Of a DNA stretch of 35,813 nucleotides, positions 26,630-34,036 are shown one piece after another. The translations under genes were made by a program, and so were the position numbers. The stretch covers positions 1 through 35,813 of the forward strand of contig CAZNJB010000033.1 in assembly GCA_964573255.1 (NCBI GenBank), in the 5' to 3' direction. The notes under the pieces are model-generated. The model was not told where the DNA came from, did not search any database, and saw only the letters and a list, made by a program, of their open reading frames with translations. The DNA is from CAYNUJ01 sp964573255 (GTDB taxonomy: Bacteria; Bacteroidota; Ignavibacteria; Ignavibacteriales; Melioribacteraceae). How positions within the stretch are numbered: the first letter of the stretch is position 1; every line of letters begins with the position of its first letter.

Positions 26630-27697
26630 TTGTTAATAGATGAGGAATTTATTAAAAAAGAAGAGCGATATATTGAAGTTATAGCAACAGATATTGCAGA
26701 TTTGGCTACGATGGGTTTTGGTTCATTAAATAATTGTATAAGTGTTTACAATGCTTTAATTGAAAAATATGAACATGTTAATTTTAATATAATCAGAACA
26801 AAAGCTGACTTAGATAAAATTATCTACCGTAAACCGGATTTAGTATTTACAGGTATTAAATATGTTGTTTTTAACGAACCTGAAATAACAAAAGACATAA
26901 AAGATAAAATATGGATTTCAGAATATTTGGATAACGGCGGAATTAATTATACTGGTTCTGGGAAAGAGGCAATAGAATTAGAATTTAGCAAAGATGACGC
27001 AAAAAGAAGAATAGTAGAATTTGGTATAAATACAGCTTCTTATTTTGTTGCCAAGCCAGGCATGTACAAAACTGCTGATGAACTTCCGGTCTGTTTCCCT
27101 TTATTCATCAAGCCTCTACGCGAAGGTGATAGTAAAGGAATAGGGAGTGATTCTATTGCTTATGATTTTGAAGATTATCAAGAAAAAGTTCAAAGTATTT
27201 ACAATTCATTTAAACAATCATCTTTAGTAGAAAAACATCTAAGCGGTAGAGAGTTTACGGTTTCAATTCTTGGGTCAGACTCTAATAATGAACCGAGAGC
27301 GATGCCAATAGAAATAACTTTCCCTGATCAAAATTCATATAATAGAATTCTGAGTTATGATACCAAAAAGGAAAATAAAGAAAAGACAATTGCCATAGAA
27401 AATGAAGATATATTCAAAAGTGTAGTATCAATTGCCAAACAGTCTTTTTTAGCTTTAGGTGCCAGAGATTATGGTAGAATTGATATTATTATGGATGAAA
27501 ATGATTGCCCTTATTTTCTTGAGGCAAACCTAGTTCCAGGAATGACGCAACGCCCAAATGATATAGCTTCCAGCTATTTCCCCCGTGCAAATTTTATAAA
27601 TAAGCATATTACATACTCAGAGACAGTACAACAAATTGCAGATATTTCATTTAACCGTATGAAAACAAAACTAGTACAAGAAAGGGTAGAATCTTAA
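26630..27697 (+). CDS. D-alanine-D-alanine ligase-like ATP-grasp protein
   Basis: This is a 355-residue ATP-grasp ligase related to Ddl. Visible blocks include FPLFIKPLREGDSKGIGSD (about 159-177), VEKHLSGREFTVSILG (about 200-215) and the metal-site end RIDIIMDENDCPYFLEANLVPGMT (about 286-309). The RxD, ExN and PGMT elements follow Ddl. The N-terminal third does not show the usual Ddl start motif with a catalytic Glu and GxSxE context, so it may ligate other amino acids or peptides. The start is TTG with AGGAG 9 bases upstream. It stands alone, with no cell-division or mur genes nearby, next to the tRNA-like array and prophage scar. It may be cargo of an older insertion (inference). Confidence 0.8.
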   Translation: MLIDEEFIKKEERYIEVIATDIADLATMGFGSLNNCISVYNALIEKYEHVNFNIIRTKADLDKIIYRKPDLVFTGIKYVVFNEPEITKDIKDKIWISEYLDNGGINYTGSGKEAIELEFSKDDAKRRIVEFGINTASYFVAKPGMYKTADELPVCFPLFIKPLREGDSKGIGSDSIAYDFEDYQEKVQSIYNSFKQSSLVEKHLSGREFTVSILGSDSNNEPRAMPIEITFPDQNSYNRILSYDTKKENKEKTIAIENEDIFKSVVSIAKQSFLALGARDYGRIDIIMDENDCPYFLEANLVPGMTQRPNDIASSYFPRANFINKHITYSETVQQIADISFNRMKTKLVQERVES

Positions 27698-28213
27698 GTT
27701 AGATTTATGCCTAAAAACTGCTGCTTGTGATAGGCTGGCAAAATGTTCGCAATTTAAACTGTTTAAGCTTATGTCATATGTACAATTATGAAGTTTGTTT
27801 TTCGTATTGATCTGCTGTTAAAAAGCAGAGAGTAAATGGAAATTTTATTAGAATATGAAATATGAATAATAATTGTGGCATTTTCGTTAGTTAACTAAGT
27901 ATTCTCTAAAATGACAGCCAACCTGCACGGGAAATAGCACAAGATAAGATTCTATTAAATGGAATAATATTTTAATAAACTTTGTAAATTTGAGTACAAG
28001 ATATTTATCATCATCCTCACTATAAATTTTAATTATCGATTCTTTTTCGCTATCAACCTCCAAGATTTATGAAAATCAATAATCTTCAATACTAACGATC
28101 TCGTTTTTATCAATATTGTCTAATCTTAATGTACGACAGTTTGTACTTCATCCCTACTCTCTTTCAAATGAAAATGCCTTGTACCTTATTTATTTATAAG
28201 GCTTTACATTCGT
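27698..28213. other. 516-bp intergenic region, no gene seen
   Basis: AT-rich sequence between the ATP-grasp gene and the tRNA-like array. No coding frame or RNA gene was recognised. A weak hairpin CCTTAT/ATAAGG lies at 28184-28201, on the 3' side of the first tRNA-like unit, and could act as its terminator. Confidence 0.4.
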
Positions 28214-28278
28214 TGGGCCTAGAGGACTCGAACCTCTGACCCTCCCGACTTGGAAAGTCGGGATGCTCTAAACCAACC
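28214..28278 (-). pseudogene. tRNA-like element A (5'-truncated, anticodon-like TCC)
   Basis: On the minus strand this reads GGTTGGTTTAGAGC (3' side of a D-arm), then a 7-bp stem TCCCGAC/GTCGGGA enclosing loop TTTCCAA, then GGGTC, T-arm AGAGG-TTCGAGT-CCTCT, and acceptor 3' strand AGGCCCA. No complementary GGGCCT-type acceptor 5' strand or D-stem GCTC is found upstream, so a normal cloverleaf cannot form. The anticodon stem is 2 bp longer than normal. It is either a decayed tRNA or a tRNA-like RNA. Confidence 0.65.
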
Positions 28279-28429
28279 TCCACATCTAACATACAAACTA
28301 TATATTGAATGACTTTTAGGGAAAGAATTTGAGTGAGATTTTTTAATGTGAAAATAAATTTTAAATCGATTGAATAACTGATTCTTTACAACGTTAAATA
28401 TAAGAAGCAATACTTATCAACTCTTTAAA

Positions 28430-28463
28430 ATAAAAAACGCTCACATCTTCTTGTGAGCGTTTC
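28430..28463 (-). terminator. Terminator of tRNA-like unit B
   Basis: AAACGCTCACA (28435-28445) pairs with TGTGAGCGTTT (28452-28462); the minus strand continues TTTATTTTA. It lies just 3' of tRNA-like element B. Confidence 0.85.
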
Positions 28464-28467
28464 TCTG

Positions 28468-28532
28468 TGGGGCCTAGAGGACTCGAACCTCTGACCCTCC
28501 CGACTTGAGAGTCGGGATGCTCTAAACCAACC
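28468..28532 (-). pseudogene. tRNA-like element B (6-nt anticodon-like loop)
   Basis: Same layout as element A: D-arm 3' side, 7-bp stem TCCCGAC/GTCGGGA, T-arm AGAGG-TTCGAGT-CCTCT, acceptor AGGCCCC and discriminator A. The loop is TCTCAA, one base shorter than in A and too short for a normal anticodon loop. The acceptor 5' strand is missing here too. Confidence 0.65.
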
Positions 28533-28684
28533 TCCACATCTAACATACAAACTATGTATTAAATTACTATTAGGGGAAGAATTTGAGTGAGTTTTTAATA
28601 TGGAAATAAATTTTAAATTGATTGAATAACTGATTATTAGCAATGTTAATTAAAATAAGAAGCAATACTTATCAACTCTTTAAA

Positions 28685-28718
28685 ATAAAAAACGCTCACA
28701 TCTTCTTGTGAGCGTTTC
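28685..28718 (-). terminator. Terminator of tRNA-like unit C
   Basis: Same hairpin as the one at 28430-28463, shifted by exactly 255 bp, with CGCTCACA/TGTGAGCG and a T-run on the minus strand. Confidence 0.85.
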
Positions 28719-28722
28719 TCTG

Positions 28723-28761
28723 TGGGGCCTAGAGGACTCGAACCTCTGACCCTCCCGACTT
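28723..28761 (-). pseudogene. tRNA-like element C (cut by assembly gap)
   Basis: The T-arm and acceptor part (AGAGG-TTCGAGT-CCTCT-AGGCCCC-A) and the start of the CCCGACT stem are present. The rest is hidden by Ns. Confidence 0.6.
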
Positions 28762-28861
28762 NNNNNNNNNNNNNNNNNNNNNNNNNNNNNNNNNNNNNNN
28801 NNNNNNNNNNNNNNNNNNNNNNNNNNNNNNNNNNNNNNNNNNNNNNNNNNNNNNNNNNNNN
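28762..28861. other. 100-N scaffold gap
   Basis: Exactly 100 Ns, a placeholder length, inside the third repeat unit. The true length and number of repeat units here are unknown; short-read assembly probably collapsed the array. Confidence 0.97.
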
Positions 28862-28883
28862 AAGCAATACTTATCAACTCTTT

Positions 28884-28917
28884 AAAACAAAAAACGCTCA
28901 CATTTTCATGTGAGCGA
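28884..28917 (-). terminator. Terminator downstream of the tRNA-Val 3' half
   Basis: CGCTCACAT (28895-28903) pairs with ATGTGAGCG (28908-28916); the minus strand continues TTTTTTGTTTT. The stem is the same as in the other units while the loop and closing bases differ in a paired way, so pairing is conserved. Confidence 0.85.
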
Positions 28918-28924
28918 TTCACTG

Positions 28925-28966
28925 TGGGGCCTAGAGGACTCGAACCTCTGACCCCCTGCTTGTAAG
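28925..28966 (-). other. Prophage attachment site: 3' half of tRNA-Val(UAC)
   Basis: On the minus strand this is the last 42 bases of a tRNA-Val: anticodon loop CTTACAA, stem strand GCAGG, variable GGGTC, T-arm AGAGG-TTCGAGT-CCTCT, acceptor AGGCCCC and discriminator A. No CCA is encoded. The sequence immediately 5' (AAGCTTT) does not supply the stem partner CCTGC, so the match ends at the anticodon loop, a common crossover position for tyrosine integrases. Phage tail genes begin 95 bp away. It is thus the left-over half (attL/attR) of a prophage inserted in tRNA-Val; the restored intact tRNA should lie at the other prophage end, outside the window. Confidence 0.8.
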
Positions 28967-28998
28967 AAAGCTTAAGCATCGTTTTTATACCATTTTTC

Positions 28999-29022
28999 AG
29001 CTTTTTAAGCCGCTTTTTATGC
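28999..29022 (+). repeat. Two 12-bp direct repeats beside the att site
   Basis: AGCTTTTTAAGC and CGCTTTTTATGC are adjacent with 10 of 12 bases equal. A related GCTTAAGC palindrome is at 28970-28977. They lie between the tRNA half and the last tail gene, where integrase arm or accessory sites would be expected. Confidence 0.45.
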
Positions 29023-29061
29023 TATTTCTACTATATTTATATAAAAAGTGTTATAATAGTG

Positions 29062-29748
29062 TTATAGCATAGCATTTAAATCTACATATTCTGTACTTTT
29101 GAGACCAAGTATTAAATAATCTTCAAAATTAACTTGAGTGACAAAAGCGGGTTGGAAAATGTCCATTATGAATGATACCGGTTTGCCGTTTGAATCTCGG
29201 AATAAATTCAAGCCGTCAAAATGTTTATAAACCCAAACCGGTTGATATAAACAACTATGAATCTCTTTGAACTTAGCTCTCACGGCCGCTTCTGAACCTT
29301 CTTTGAAAATATTACTTCTTATCTCAAGTTCCCAATGCATTCCCTTTGAAACCCATTCTCTATGTCCATTAATTACAGATTCATGGAAAAACCCTTCTTC
29401 TTGCGGCTCATCACGAGTTATTAGAAAGTTAGAAAGCTCTACTCTAATTTTATATGGTGTAAATGAATGTGTGCCGGAACCGTCATTGGTAAAACTAATT
29501 GTATTAGTTCCTTCTGCAGTTATTGTGAATGCAGAGGGACTTATTACATCATTCACAACATAGTAATATCCTGCTATTAAGCCAGATGGCAATGTTCCTG
29601 TAGAACTAAACACAACTATATCGCCAATACTTAATCCGTGTCCACTACTTATTATTAAACTTGAATCAACTGCAGAATTTGTTGTGAAATTAGCGGGCGC
29701 GCTTGCAATCTGTTTGTATAAACAAGGATTTGTTTTCCCAAATATCAT
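29062..29748 (-). CDS. Phage distal tail protein with FCCH-like module
   Basis: This is a 228-residue protein and the last gene of the tail module before the att site. Residues about 25-100 are an FCCH-like module: SSGHGLSIGDIVVFSSTG, then LIAGYYYVVN and DGSGTHSFTPY. It splits the N-terminal MIFGKTNPCLYKQ from the rest, so it looks like an inserted module. The flanking region (for example WELEIRSNIFKEGSEAAVRA and LFRDSNGKPVSFIMD) is not a family I can name. The ATG at 29748 is preferred: it overlaps the upstream stop as ATGA and has AGGAG 8 bases before it. A GTG at 29757 would abut that ribosome site. Role at the tail tip or baseplate is inferred from position. Confidence 0.7.
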   Translation of the reverse strand: MIFGKTNPCLYKQIASAPANFTTNSAVDSSLIISSGHGLSIGDIVVFSSTGTLPSGLIAGYYYVVNDVISPSAFTITAEGTNTISFTNDGSGTHSFTPYKIRVELSNFLITRDEPQEEGFFHESVINGHREWVSKGMHWELEIRSNIFKEGSEAAVRAKFKEIHSCLYQPVWVYKHFDGLNLFRDSNGKPVSFIMDIFQPAFVTQVNFEDYLILGLKSTEYVDLNAML

Positions 29749-31124
29749 TTCGGCCACTCCTGAATTATTTTAACTGTTTTTTCTATAATATTTATTCTAG
29801 CGCTCAAAAATGCCCTTGCAATGAAAGAATCTCCCGTAGTAATTGTTTCCCTGTAATATGCACCTATTAATGCATCTTCATAATTTTTTAATCCCGCAAT
29901 AGTCGAAGCCGCCATATCCCAATAAGTGCTAGAAGTTTCGCCCGGATTTGTTCCCCTATAAAGGAAGAATAAATTATTATAGAGTTGATGACTGTTTTTC
30001 GTTCCACCGGATCCTTTTTCCAACTTAAGATTCAAAGTGTTCGCCGTGCTATTCCCGTAATTAGCACGTGTTGAAAAGTTAACTTGCACATTATAATCAG
30101 CTGCCGAATTCGATTCCTCATAAGAATAATTATACTTGAAATCGTCATTAAAACTTCCTTGCAGCCCATCTGATTTAGGTCTTAATTCATAGTAATCTGT
30201 TGTATTGTATCGGACGTAAAACCCAAAAATTCCGCAGATTGTTTTTAAAAAATCAAAGAATGTAATTTTCATACCATTATCTATATTTGGTGGATTTATC
30301 AATCTGCAATCGAATGCAAAAGATTGGTTAAGACAATATAAAGCACTTTCATCCATCACATAATCGGTGAATATTTTCCCGTCAAACGTAATAGAATTAA
30401 CCGGCCATAATATTATATTCATCCCTGCTATATTGAAAATCCTATCAAGCAAATATGAAAGCTGAACATTAGACAAATCATAATTATCCTGAATGCAATA
30501 TTTATTTAAATCTGGTTTTGCCCATTTAAGCGTTGATACGTCTCCGGGTATAATATCAACCAAATCTTGCCTGAGTTTATCTGTGTAGATTTTGAAAATA
30601 TTTGTATCAACAACCTCAACAAAGTATTGCAAGTTATCCTCTATTCCGGCTGCAGAACCATTAAACGAAATCACATCGCCAGTAGAAAGTCCGTGAGAAG
30701 TTGTGGCGATAGTATCCAAATTATAATTAATTGTAAAACCCTTTCCGGTATTCCAGTCAACGGCGCCTTGCACCAATTCCTTTCTTAAGGTAGGATAATC
30801 GATTAGATAATTCTTCAGTACCGTTAACCTCGATGAAATTTCCAATCGCCATTTTTTTTGCCAATCATATTTGATGATTTTACTAATTAGCCCTGCCCAA
30901 ATCGGCATTCCCGTTGTTATATTCTCAACGTGAATTATATCTCCCACATTCGGATCGGGCAATGTTCCGCTTCGGAAGTTAGTGTTTAAAGATAGATCCA
31001 TTCCTGTTGCTTGCATTTCGAAACTTCTATTTCTTTCGATATAAGGACATTCATCAATTTCAATTATATAGTCTGAAAAGTCATACCATAAACCAGATAT
31101 TTTTATTTGTATCTTATAATTCAT
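29745..31124 (-). CDS. Phage tail tip/baseplate protein with inserted FCCH-like module
   Basis: This is a 459-residue tail protein encoded right after the tape measure gene, the usual place of distal tail or hub proteins. The N-terminus MNYKIQIKISGLWYDFSDYI and the region DPNVGDIIHVENITTGMPIWAGLISKI (about 57-83) resemble hub proteins. Residues 137-182 hold a second HGLSTGDVISFNG-type module, as in the next gene. FLKTICGIFGFYVRYNTTDYYELRP (about 290-314) is a plausible hub-domain strand set. The ATG at 31124 overlaps the tape measure stop by 11 bases. A name beyond tail tip protein is not supported. Confidence 0.7.
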   Translation of the reverse strand: MNYKIQIKISGLWYDFSDYIIEIDECPYIERNRSFEMQATGMDLSLNTNFRSGTLPDPNVGDIIHVENITTGMPIWAGLISKIIKYDWQKKWRLEISSRLTVLKNYLIDYPTLRKELVQGAVDWNTGKGFTINYNLDTIATTSHGLSTGDVISFNGSAAGIEDNLQYFVEVVDTNIFKIYTDKLRQDLVDIIPGDVSTLKWAKPDLNKYCIQDNYDLSNVQLSYLLDRIFNIAGMNIILWPVNSITFDGKIFTDYVMDESALYCLNQSFAFDCRLINPPNIDNGMKITFFDFLKTICGIFGFYVRYNTTDYYELRPKSDGLQGSFNDDFKYNYSYEESNSAADYNVQVNFSTRANYGNSTANTLNLKLEKGSGGTKNSHQLYNNLFFLYRGTNPGETSSTYWDMAASTIAGLKNYEDALIGAYYRETITTGDSFIARAFLSARINIIEKTVKIIQEWPK

Positions 31125-33456
31125 TTAAATTCACTCCGGCTTTATTTAATCTGTTAATATTCGGTTGAACTACTTTCGAAGTGAATTCACTTCCATCAAT
31201 TTTATTAACTATTGTTACAATAGGTTTGTTTTCAATTGAATTGATAGTTTGCGCCTGAATGGCTGTTAATATATTTTTTAATAGTTTGTCGGTATTCCCG
31301 GCGCTTGTAGCTGGCGTTACACTTACTTTTTCCCCAGTTTCAACCAAAAGAGGGTAGGTGTCTTGTGGATAACCTACCGGAACTGTAAAACTTCCACCAG
31401 AAGATAATCTTGGTACATTCGCAAAAGATGCAACTTTTTTACCATTTTCAAAAACTCCGCCTGTATGACCCTTCGAAGATATTGCTGAAACTCCTCCAAT
31501 TATTGCGCTAATTATTCCCAAGGGTCCAGCAGCTGTATTAAGAGCATTAGCCGAATTAAGAATAGTAGCTATTCGCAAGGCCATTTGAACCATGATATTA
31601 AATTTTGATAGCAATGAATCCCCTGATTGATCAAACGCACTACTAATTACGCTGCTTAATTCCATTGCCGCCTGTAAATTCTCATAATTCATTTGTCTTT
31701 CTTTTTCGAGCGATGCGTCTATATATTCAAGTGTCTTTTCTCCCTTTACTTTCACGAAATCAAGTTCTTTTTGTTTTAGCTCGTCTTCTCTTTCTTTTTT
31801 CCACTTTGCTAGCGTGTCAGTATCTTCTTTTGTTATTTTAGTCCTTGGTTTATAGAATATTTCCCATTTTTTACCCGAAACAAAGACAGCTAACATATCT
31901 TCGTTAAGCTGTTTAATCTGTTCCAACTTCCATTTTTCTACGTCTACAGCATCTCCGGCTGCTTTTCTCATTGCTTCGGCTTCAGCTTCAATTTGCTGTA
32001 ATTTGTAACTGTAATAATTCTTTGAAAGGAATTTTAAGTCGTTATAAAACTTTGCAATTATTTTTGCACGCTTATCGGCCACTTTCTGATCAGCTGTTAT
32101 ATCTGATTGACTTCCCGGAGATATCCCTCCGCTTTTGGCAAATTCTTGTTTCTTCTTTTCGGCATTGCTCCATATTTCTTTAACGTTTTTCCACAGCAGT
32201 TCGAAATTACTTGCTATATCGGCTACTCCGGATTTAATCGAATTTGCCGCTTCTTCAAATTGCATCGTGAGCAAGTTGTACATTCCTTTTCCAACCATTC
32301 CTATTAATGTCCAGATGTGCTGCAATACCGTTGCTACCAATAGCAGATCCGTCCCTAAAACTCTAGCGACTGCACCTAAAACATTAAATATTGAGCTGTT
32401 TTCTGACATTTTGGCTGTAAGGGTAGAAATATAGTTTATAAGTACCTTAAAGGTAGGATTTAATTCATTTCCAATTATCTCGAGCAATTCTTTATATTGC
32501 TCATTCATTCGCCTTTCGGTGTTAGCTAAACTATCCTTGGTGCGAGCGTAATCTCCAACAGCTTTACCAGATTGTTTATATGCTTCATTAAGAATCAAAA
32601 CGGCTTTTGCTTGTTGTTCAGTTAATCCCCGAGTTGTAATAAGCCTTTGTATTTCTCGCTTAAATTCTGGAGTGTTCTGTCTTATCACTATTCCCAAAGA
32701 TTTTGCGGATTCTGTTTCTCCTAAAATTGCTTTAGTAAGCGCTTCGCTGGCTCCTTTTGCTCCTCCGGAATAATTTGTGAAAGAGGCTAAATCCTGTGCT
32801 AATTCATTTACTCTAAGAGACAAATCCAACGCTTTCTTTTCCGTAAAACCGAATCCAACGAGAAGATCTCCAGTGTTGCCTAAAAGTTCTCTTGCTGTTG
32901 TACCTGCCACTCCAAAATTTTCAGCAAAATTATCTGCAAGGTTATTGGCCTGTTCTTTTAGCGATTCAAACACAGTATCGAATTTACTTCTAGTCTCCTC
33001 GGCGTTTCTAGCAGCATTCTTAGCTTCTGAAGCAAAATCCCACGCTCTTTTGAGTGCATATAAGGCGGCAATTACTGCAGTTATTTGAGCATTCATACCT
33101 TTGAAAAAACCGGTTGTCTTTGATTGCGTAAGTACAGCTTCTTTTTTTATTCCGGATAAAGCATTTTCCACCGATCTCAGTTTCAATTTTGTTCTTTCAA
33201 TGCTAGCAATGTCAGCATTCATCTTTATTTTTTTCTGAAGTTCTGCTTTCAATCTTCGGTGTAATTTTTCAACTTCATTCAATTTCATTTTCATCAATGA
33301 ATTTTCAAATCTGAGTTTCAGTTTTGAAAAACTTTCCTCAATCTGTTTTGCTTCTTTTTTGATGAATGACCTTGCATCATCAATATCTTTTTTTAGTTTA
33401 TCTTTTCTCGCACGAATTTCAATATAAGCGCTACCAGTTTTCACTTCTTTAGCCAT
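31114..33456 (-). CDS. Phage tail tape measure protein
   Basis: This 780-residue protein sets tail length and is threaded through the tube. The N-terminal 115 residues are a charged coiled coil (KKDIDDARSFIKKEAKQIEE). FFKGMNAQITAVIAALYALKRAW and the block DNFAENFGVAGTTARELLGN to TKDSLANTERRMNEQYKELLE match the conserved tape-measure core. Hydrophobic helices follow (about 340-385 and 640-665). The C-terminus has the Gly-rich GHTGGVFENGKKV and LLVETGEKVSVTP typical of such proteins. It starts with ATG and GGGAGGGAAAGA upstream, and overlaps the end of the chaperone frameshift product by 8 bases. Its size would suggest a tail of roughly 110-120 nm if about 0.15 nm per residue holds (rule of thumb). 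Confidence 0.92.
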   Translation of the reverse strand: MAKEVKTGSAYIEIRARKDKLKKDIDDARSFIKKEAKQIEESFSKLKLRFENSLMKMKLNEVEKLHRRLKAELQKKIKMNADIASIERTKLKLRSVENALSGIKKEAVLTQSKTTGFFKGMNAQITAVIAALYALKRAWDFASEAKNAARNAEETRSKFDTVFESLKEQANNLADNFAENFGVAGTTARELLGNTGDLLVGFGFTEKKALDLSLRVNELAQDLASFTNYSGGAKGASEALTKAILGETESAKSLGIVIRQNTPEFKREIQRLITTRGLTEQQAKAVLILNEAYKQSGKAVGDYARTKDSLANTERRMNEQYKELLEIIGNELNPTFKVLINYISTLTAKMSENSSIFNVLGAVARVLGTDLLLVATVLQHIWTLIGMVGKGMYNLLTMQFEEAANSIKSGVADIASNFELLWKNVKEIWSNAEKKKQEFAKSGGISPGSQSDITADQKVADKRAKIIAKFYNDLKFLSKNYYSYKLQQIEAEAEAMRKAAGDAVDVEKWKLEQIKQLNEDMLAVFVSGKKWEIFYKPRTKITKEDTDTLAKWKKEREDELKQKELDFVKVKGEKTLEYIDASLEKERQMNYENLQAAMELSSVISSAFDQSGDSLLSKFNIMVQMALRIATILNSANALNTAAGPLGIISAIIGGVSAISSKGHTGGVFENGKKVASFANVPRLSSGGSFTVPVGYPQDTYPLLVETGEKVSVTPATSAGNTDKLLKNILTAIQAQTINSIENKPIVTIVNKIDGSEFTSKVVQPNINRLNKAGVNLNEL

Positions 33457-34035
33457 TCTTTCCCTCCCATACTTCGGGGAACAGCATTCTGTGTTCCATT
33501 TCTAATTCCAATTGCTTATCGTTTGTTGTTAAGAACTCAAATTTTTCGCCGCGGAGATAATTCCCCCAGTTCAAAGCAAATTCCAATCTGTCACGGTATT
33601 GTGTTATCGGCAATTGTTCTGCTTCTTCGTATGTAAGATTTGAAATGTGTGCGACCAACCCCGTTTCAAAGGCTCGACTTATTGACTGGGCTTTTTTTTT
33701 TCGGAACTCTCAGTTTTTTCGAGTTCTTCAATAACTGTTTTTACTAAATTGTGTATTTGACTGGGTGTCAAGTGCTGCAATAAATATTTAGATGAAAGCT
33801 TTCTTTTCAGGCGAAACTTTCTGAAAAATCTCCATCGTTTTAAATTGTAAATATTCAATTTGAGCGCGTCGCGTAATATCTCTATAGATAACATTGTGTT
33901 TGTTATCGGATCAACTTTTTGATCCGGGAAATTATCTCGAACATATTCATGAAAAACATGAATATCGGCAGCCGTCCTTTCGTGGAGGACGAGCTGCTCG
34001 CCGAATAATTCTATATCAATTTTCCTGAATTCCAT
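33449..34035 (-). CDS. Tail assembly chaperone G-T (-1 frameshift product)
   Basis: This is the predicted long form, 195 residues, made when ribosomes slip -1 at A AAA AAG (33697-33691) inside the G gene. The first 115 residues are those of G; the remaining 80 come from the -1 frame, which reads AQSISRAFETG and then continues into VAHISNLTYEEAEQLPITQY to the stop at 33449. The -1 frame is open right across the G stop codon, while the other alternative frame closes at once. In lambda and most siphoviruses G and G-T guide tape measure and tube assembly, and G-T sits just before the tape measure gene, exactly as here. The T part alone (33449-33658, TTG start) has no ribosome site and is unlikely to be translated separately. 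Confidence 0.82.
33679..34035 (-). CDS. Tail assembly chaperone G (short form)
   Basis: This 118-residue protein begins MEFRKIDIELFGEQLVLHER and ends KKKPSQ at the TAA after the slippery site. It lies between the major tail gene (one base upstream) and the tape measure gene, as lambda G does. The protein is mainly helical and charged. The ATG at 34035 is preferred over an in-frame TTG at 34068 because it follows the major tail stop directly and the upstream stretch overlaps that gene. It would be made in excess over the G-T form. Confidence 0.8.
   Translation of the reverse strand: MEFRKIDIELFGEQLVLHERTAADIHVFHEYVRDNFPDQKVDPITNTMLSIEILRDALKLNIYNLKRWRFFRKFRLKRKLSSKYLLQHLTPSQIHNLVKTVIEELEKTESSEKKKPSQ
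33691..33697 (-). promoter_or_regulatory. -1 programmed ribosomal frameshift site A AAA AAG
   Basis: The heptamer is in the correct zero frame for tandem slippage (A AAA AAG) and lies within a run of ten As just before the G stop codon. It is the same heptamer used in E. coli dnaX. A weak GAGAG lies about 10 bases upstream. No firm downstream stem-loop was found by eye. Confidence 0.8.
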
Positions 34036-34036
34036 T

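Larger units (their letters stand above)
28214..28917 (-). repeat. Tandem ~255-bp repeat array of tRNA-like units with terminators
   Basis: At least three units lie head to tail on the minus strand. The same T-arm block occurs at 28221, 28476 and 28731, an exact 255-bp period. Each unit carries a tRNA-like block followed, on the minus strand, by a spacer or terminator hairpin. The first two tRNA-like blocks plus about 22 bases upstream are almost identical, differing mainly in the anticodon-like loop, while the remaining spacer has drifted by roughly 15 percent by eye. The third copy is cut by a 100-N gap. This region is not a CRISPR: units are too long and no cas genes are present. Confidence 0.85.

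Noticed and set aside
28214..28278. Functional tRNA-Gly(TCC)
   Set aside because: The loop could give anticodon TCC, but no acceptor 5' strand or D-stem partner is present and the anticodon stem is 7 bp.
28214..28917. CRISPR array
   Set aside because: Units are 255 bp with long similar spacers and structured tRNA-like blocks; no short repeat/variable spacer pattern and no cas genes.
28219..28979. Several open frames of 60-100 codons across the tRNA-like repeats (one reads GPRGLEPLT on the plus strand)
   Set aside because: They are translations of tRNA sequence and its complement, a common false gene type; they contain the N gap, lack ribosome sites and repeat with the array.
33449..33658. 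Stand-alone 69-residue gene before the tape measure
   Set aside because: The TTG start has no ribosome site, and the frame is open upstream to the A AAA AAG slip site, so it is best read as the T part of G-T.
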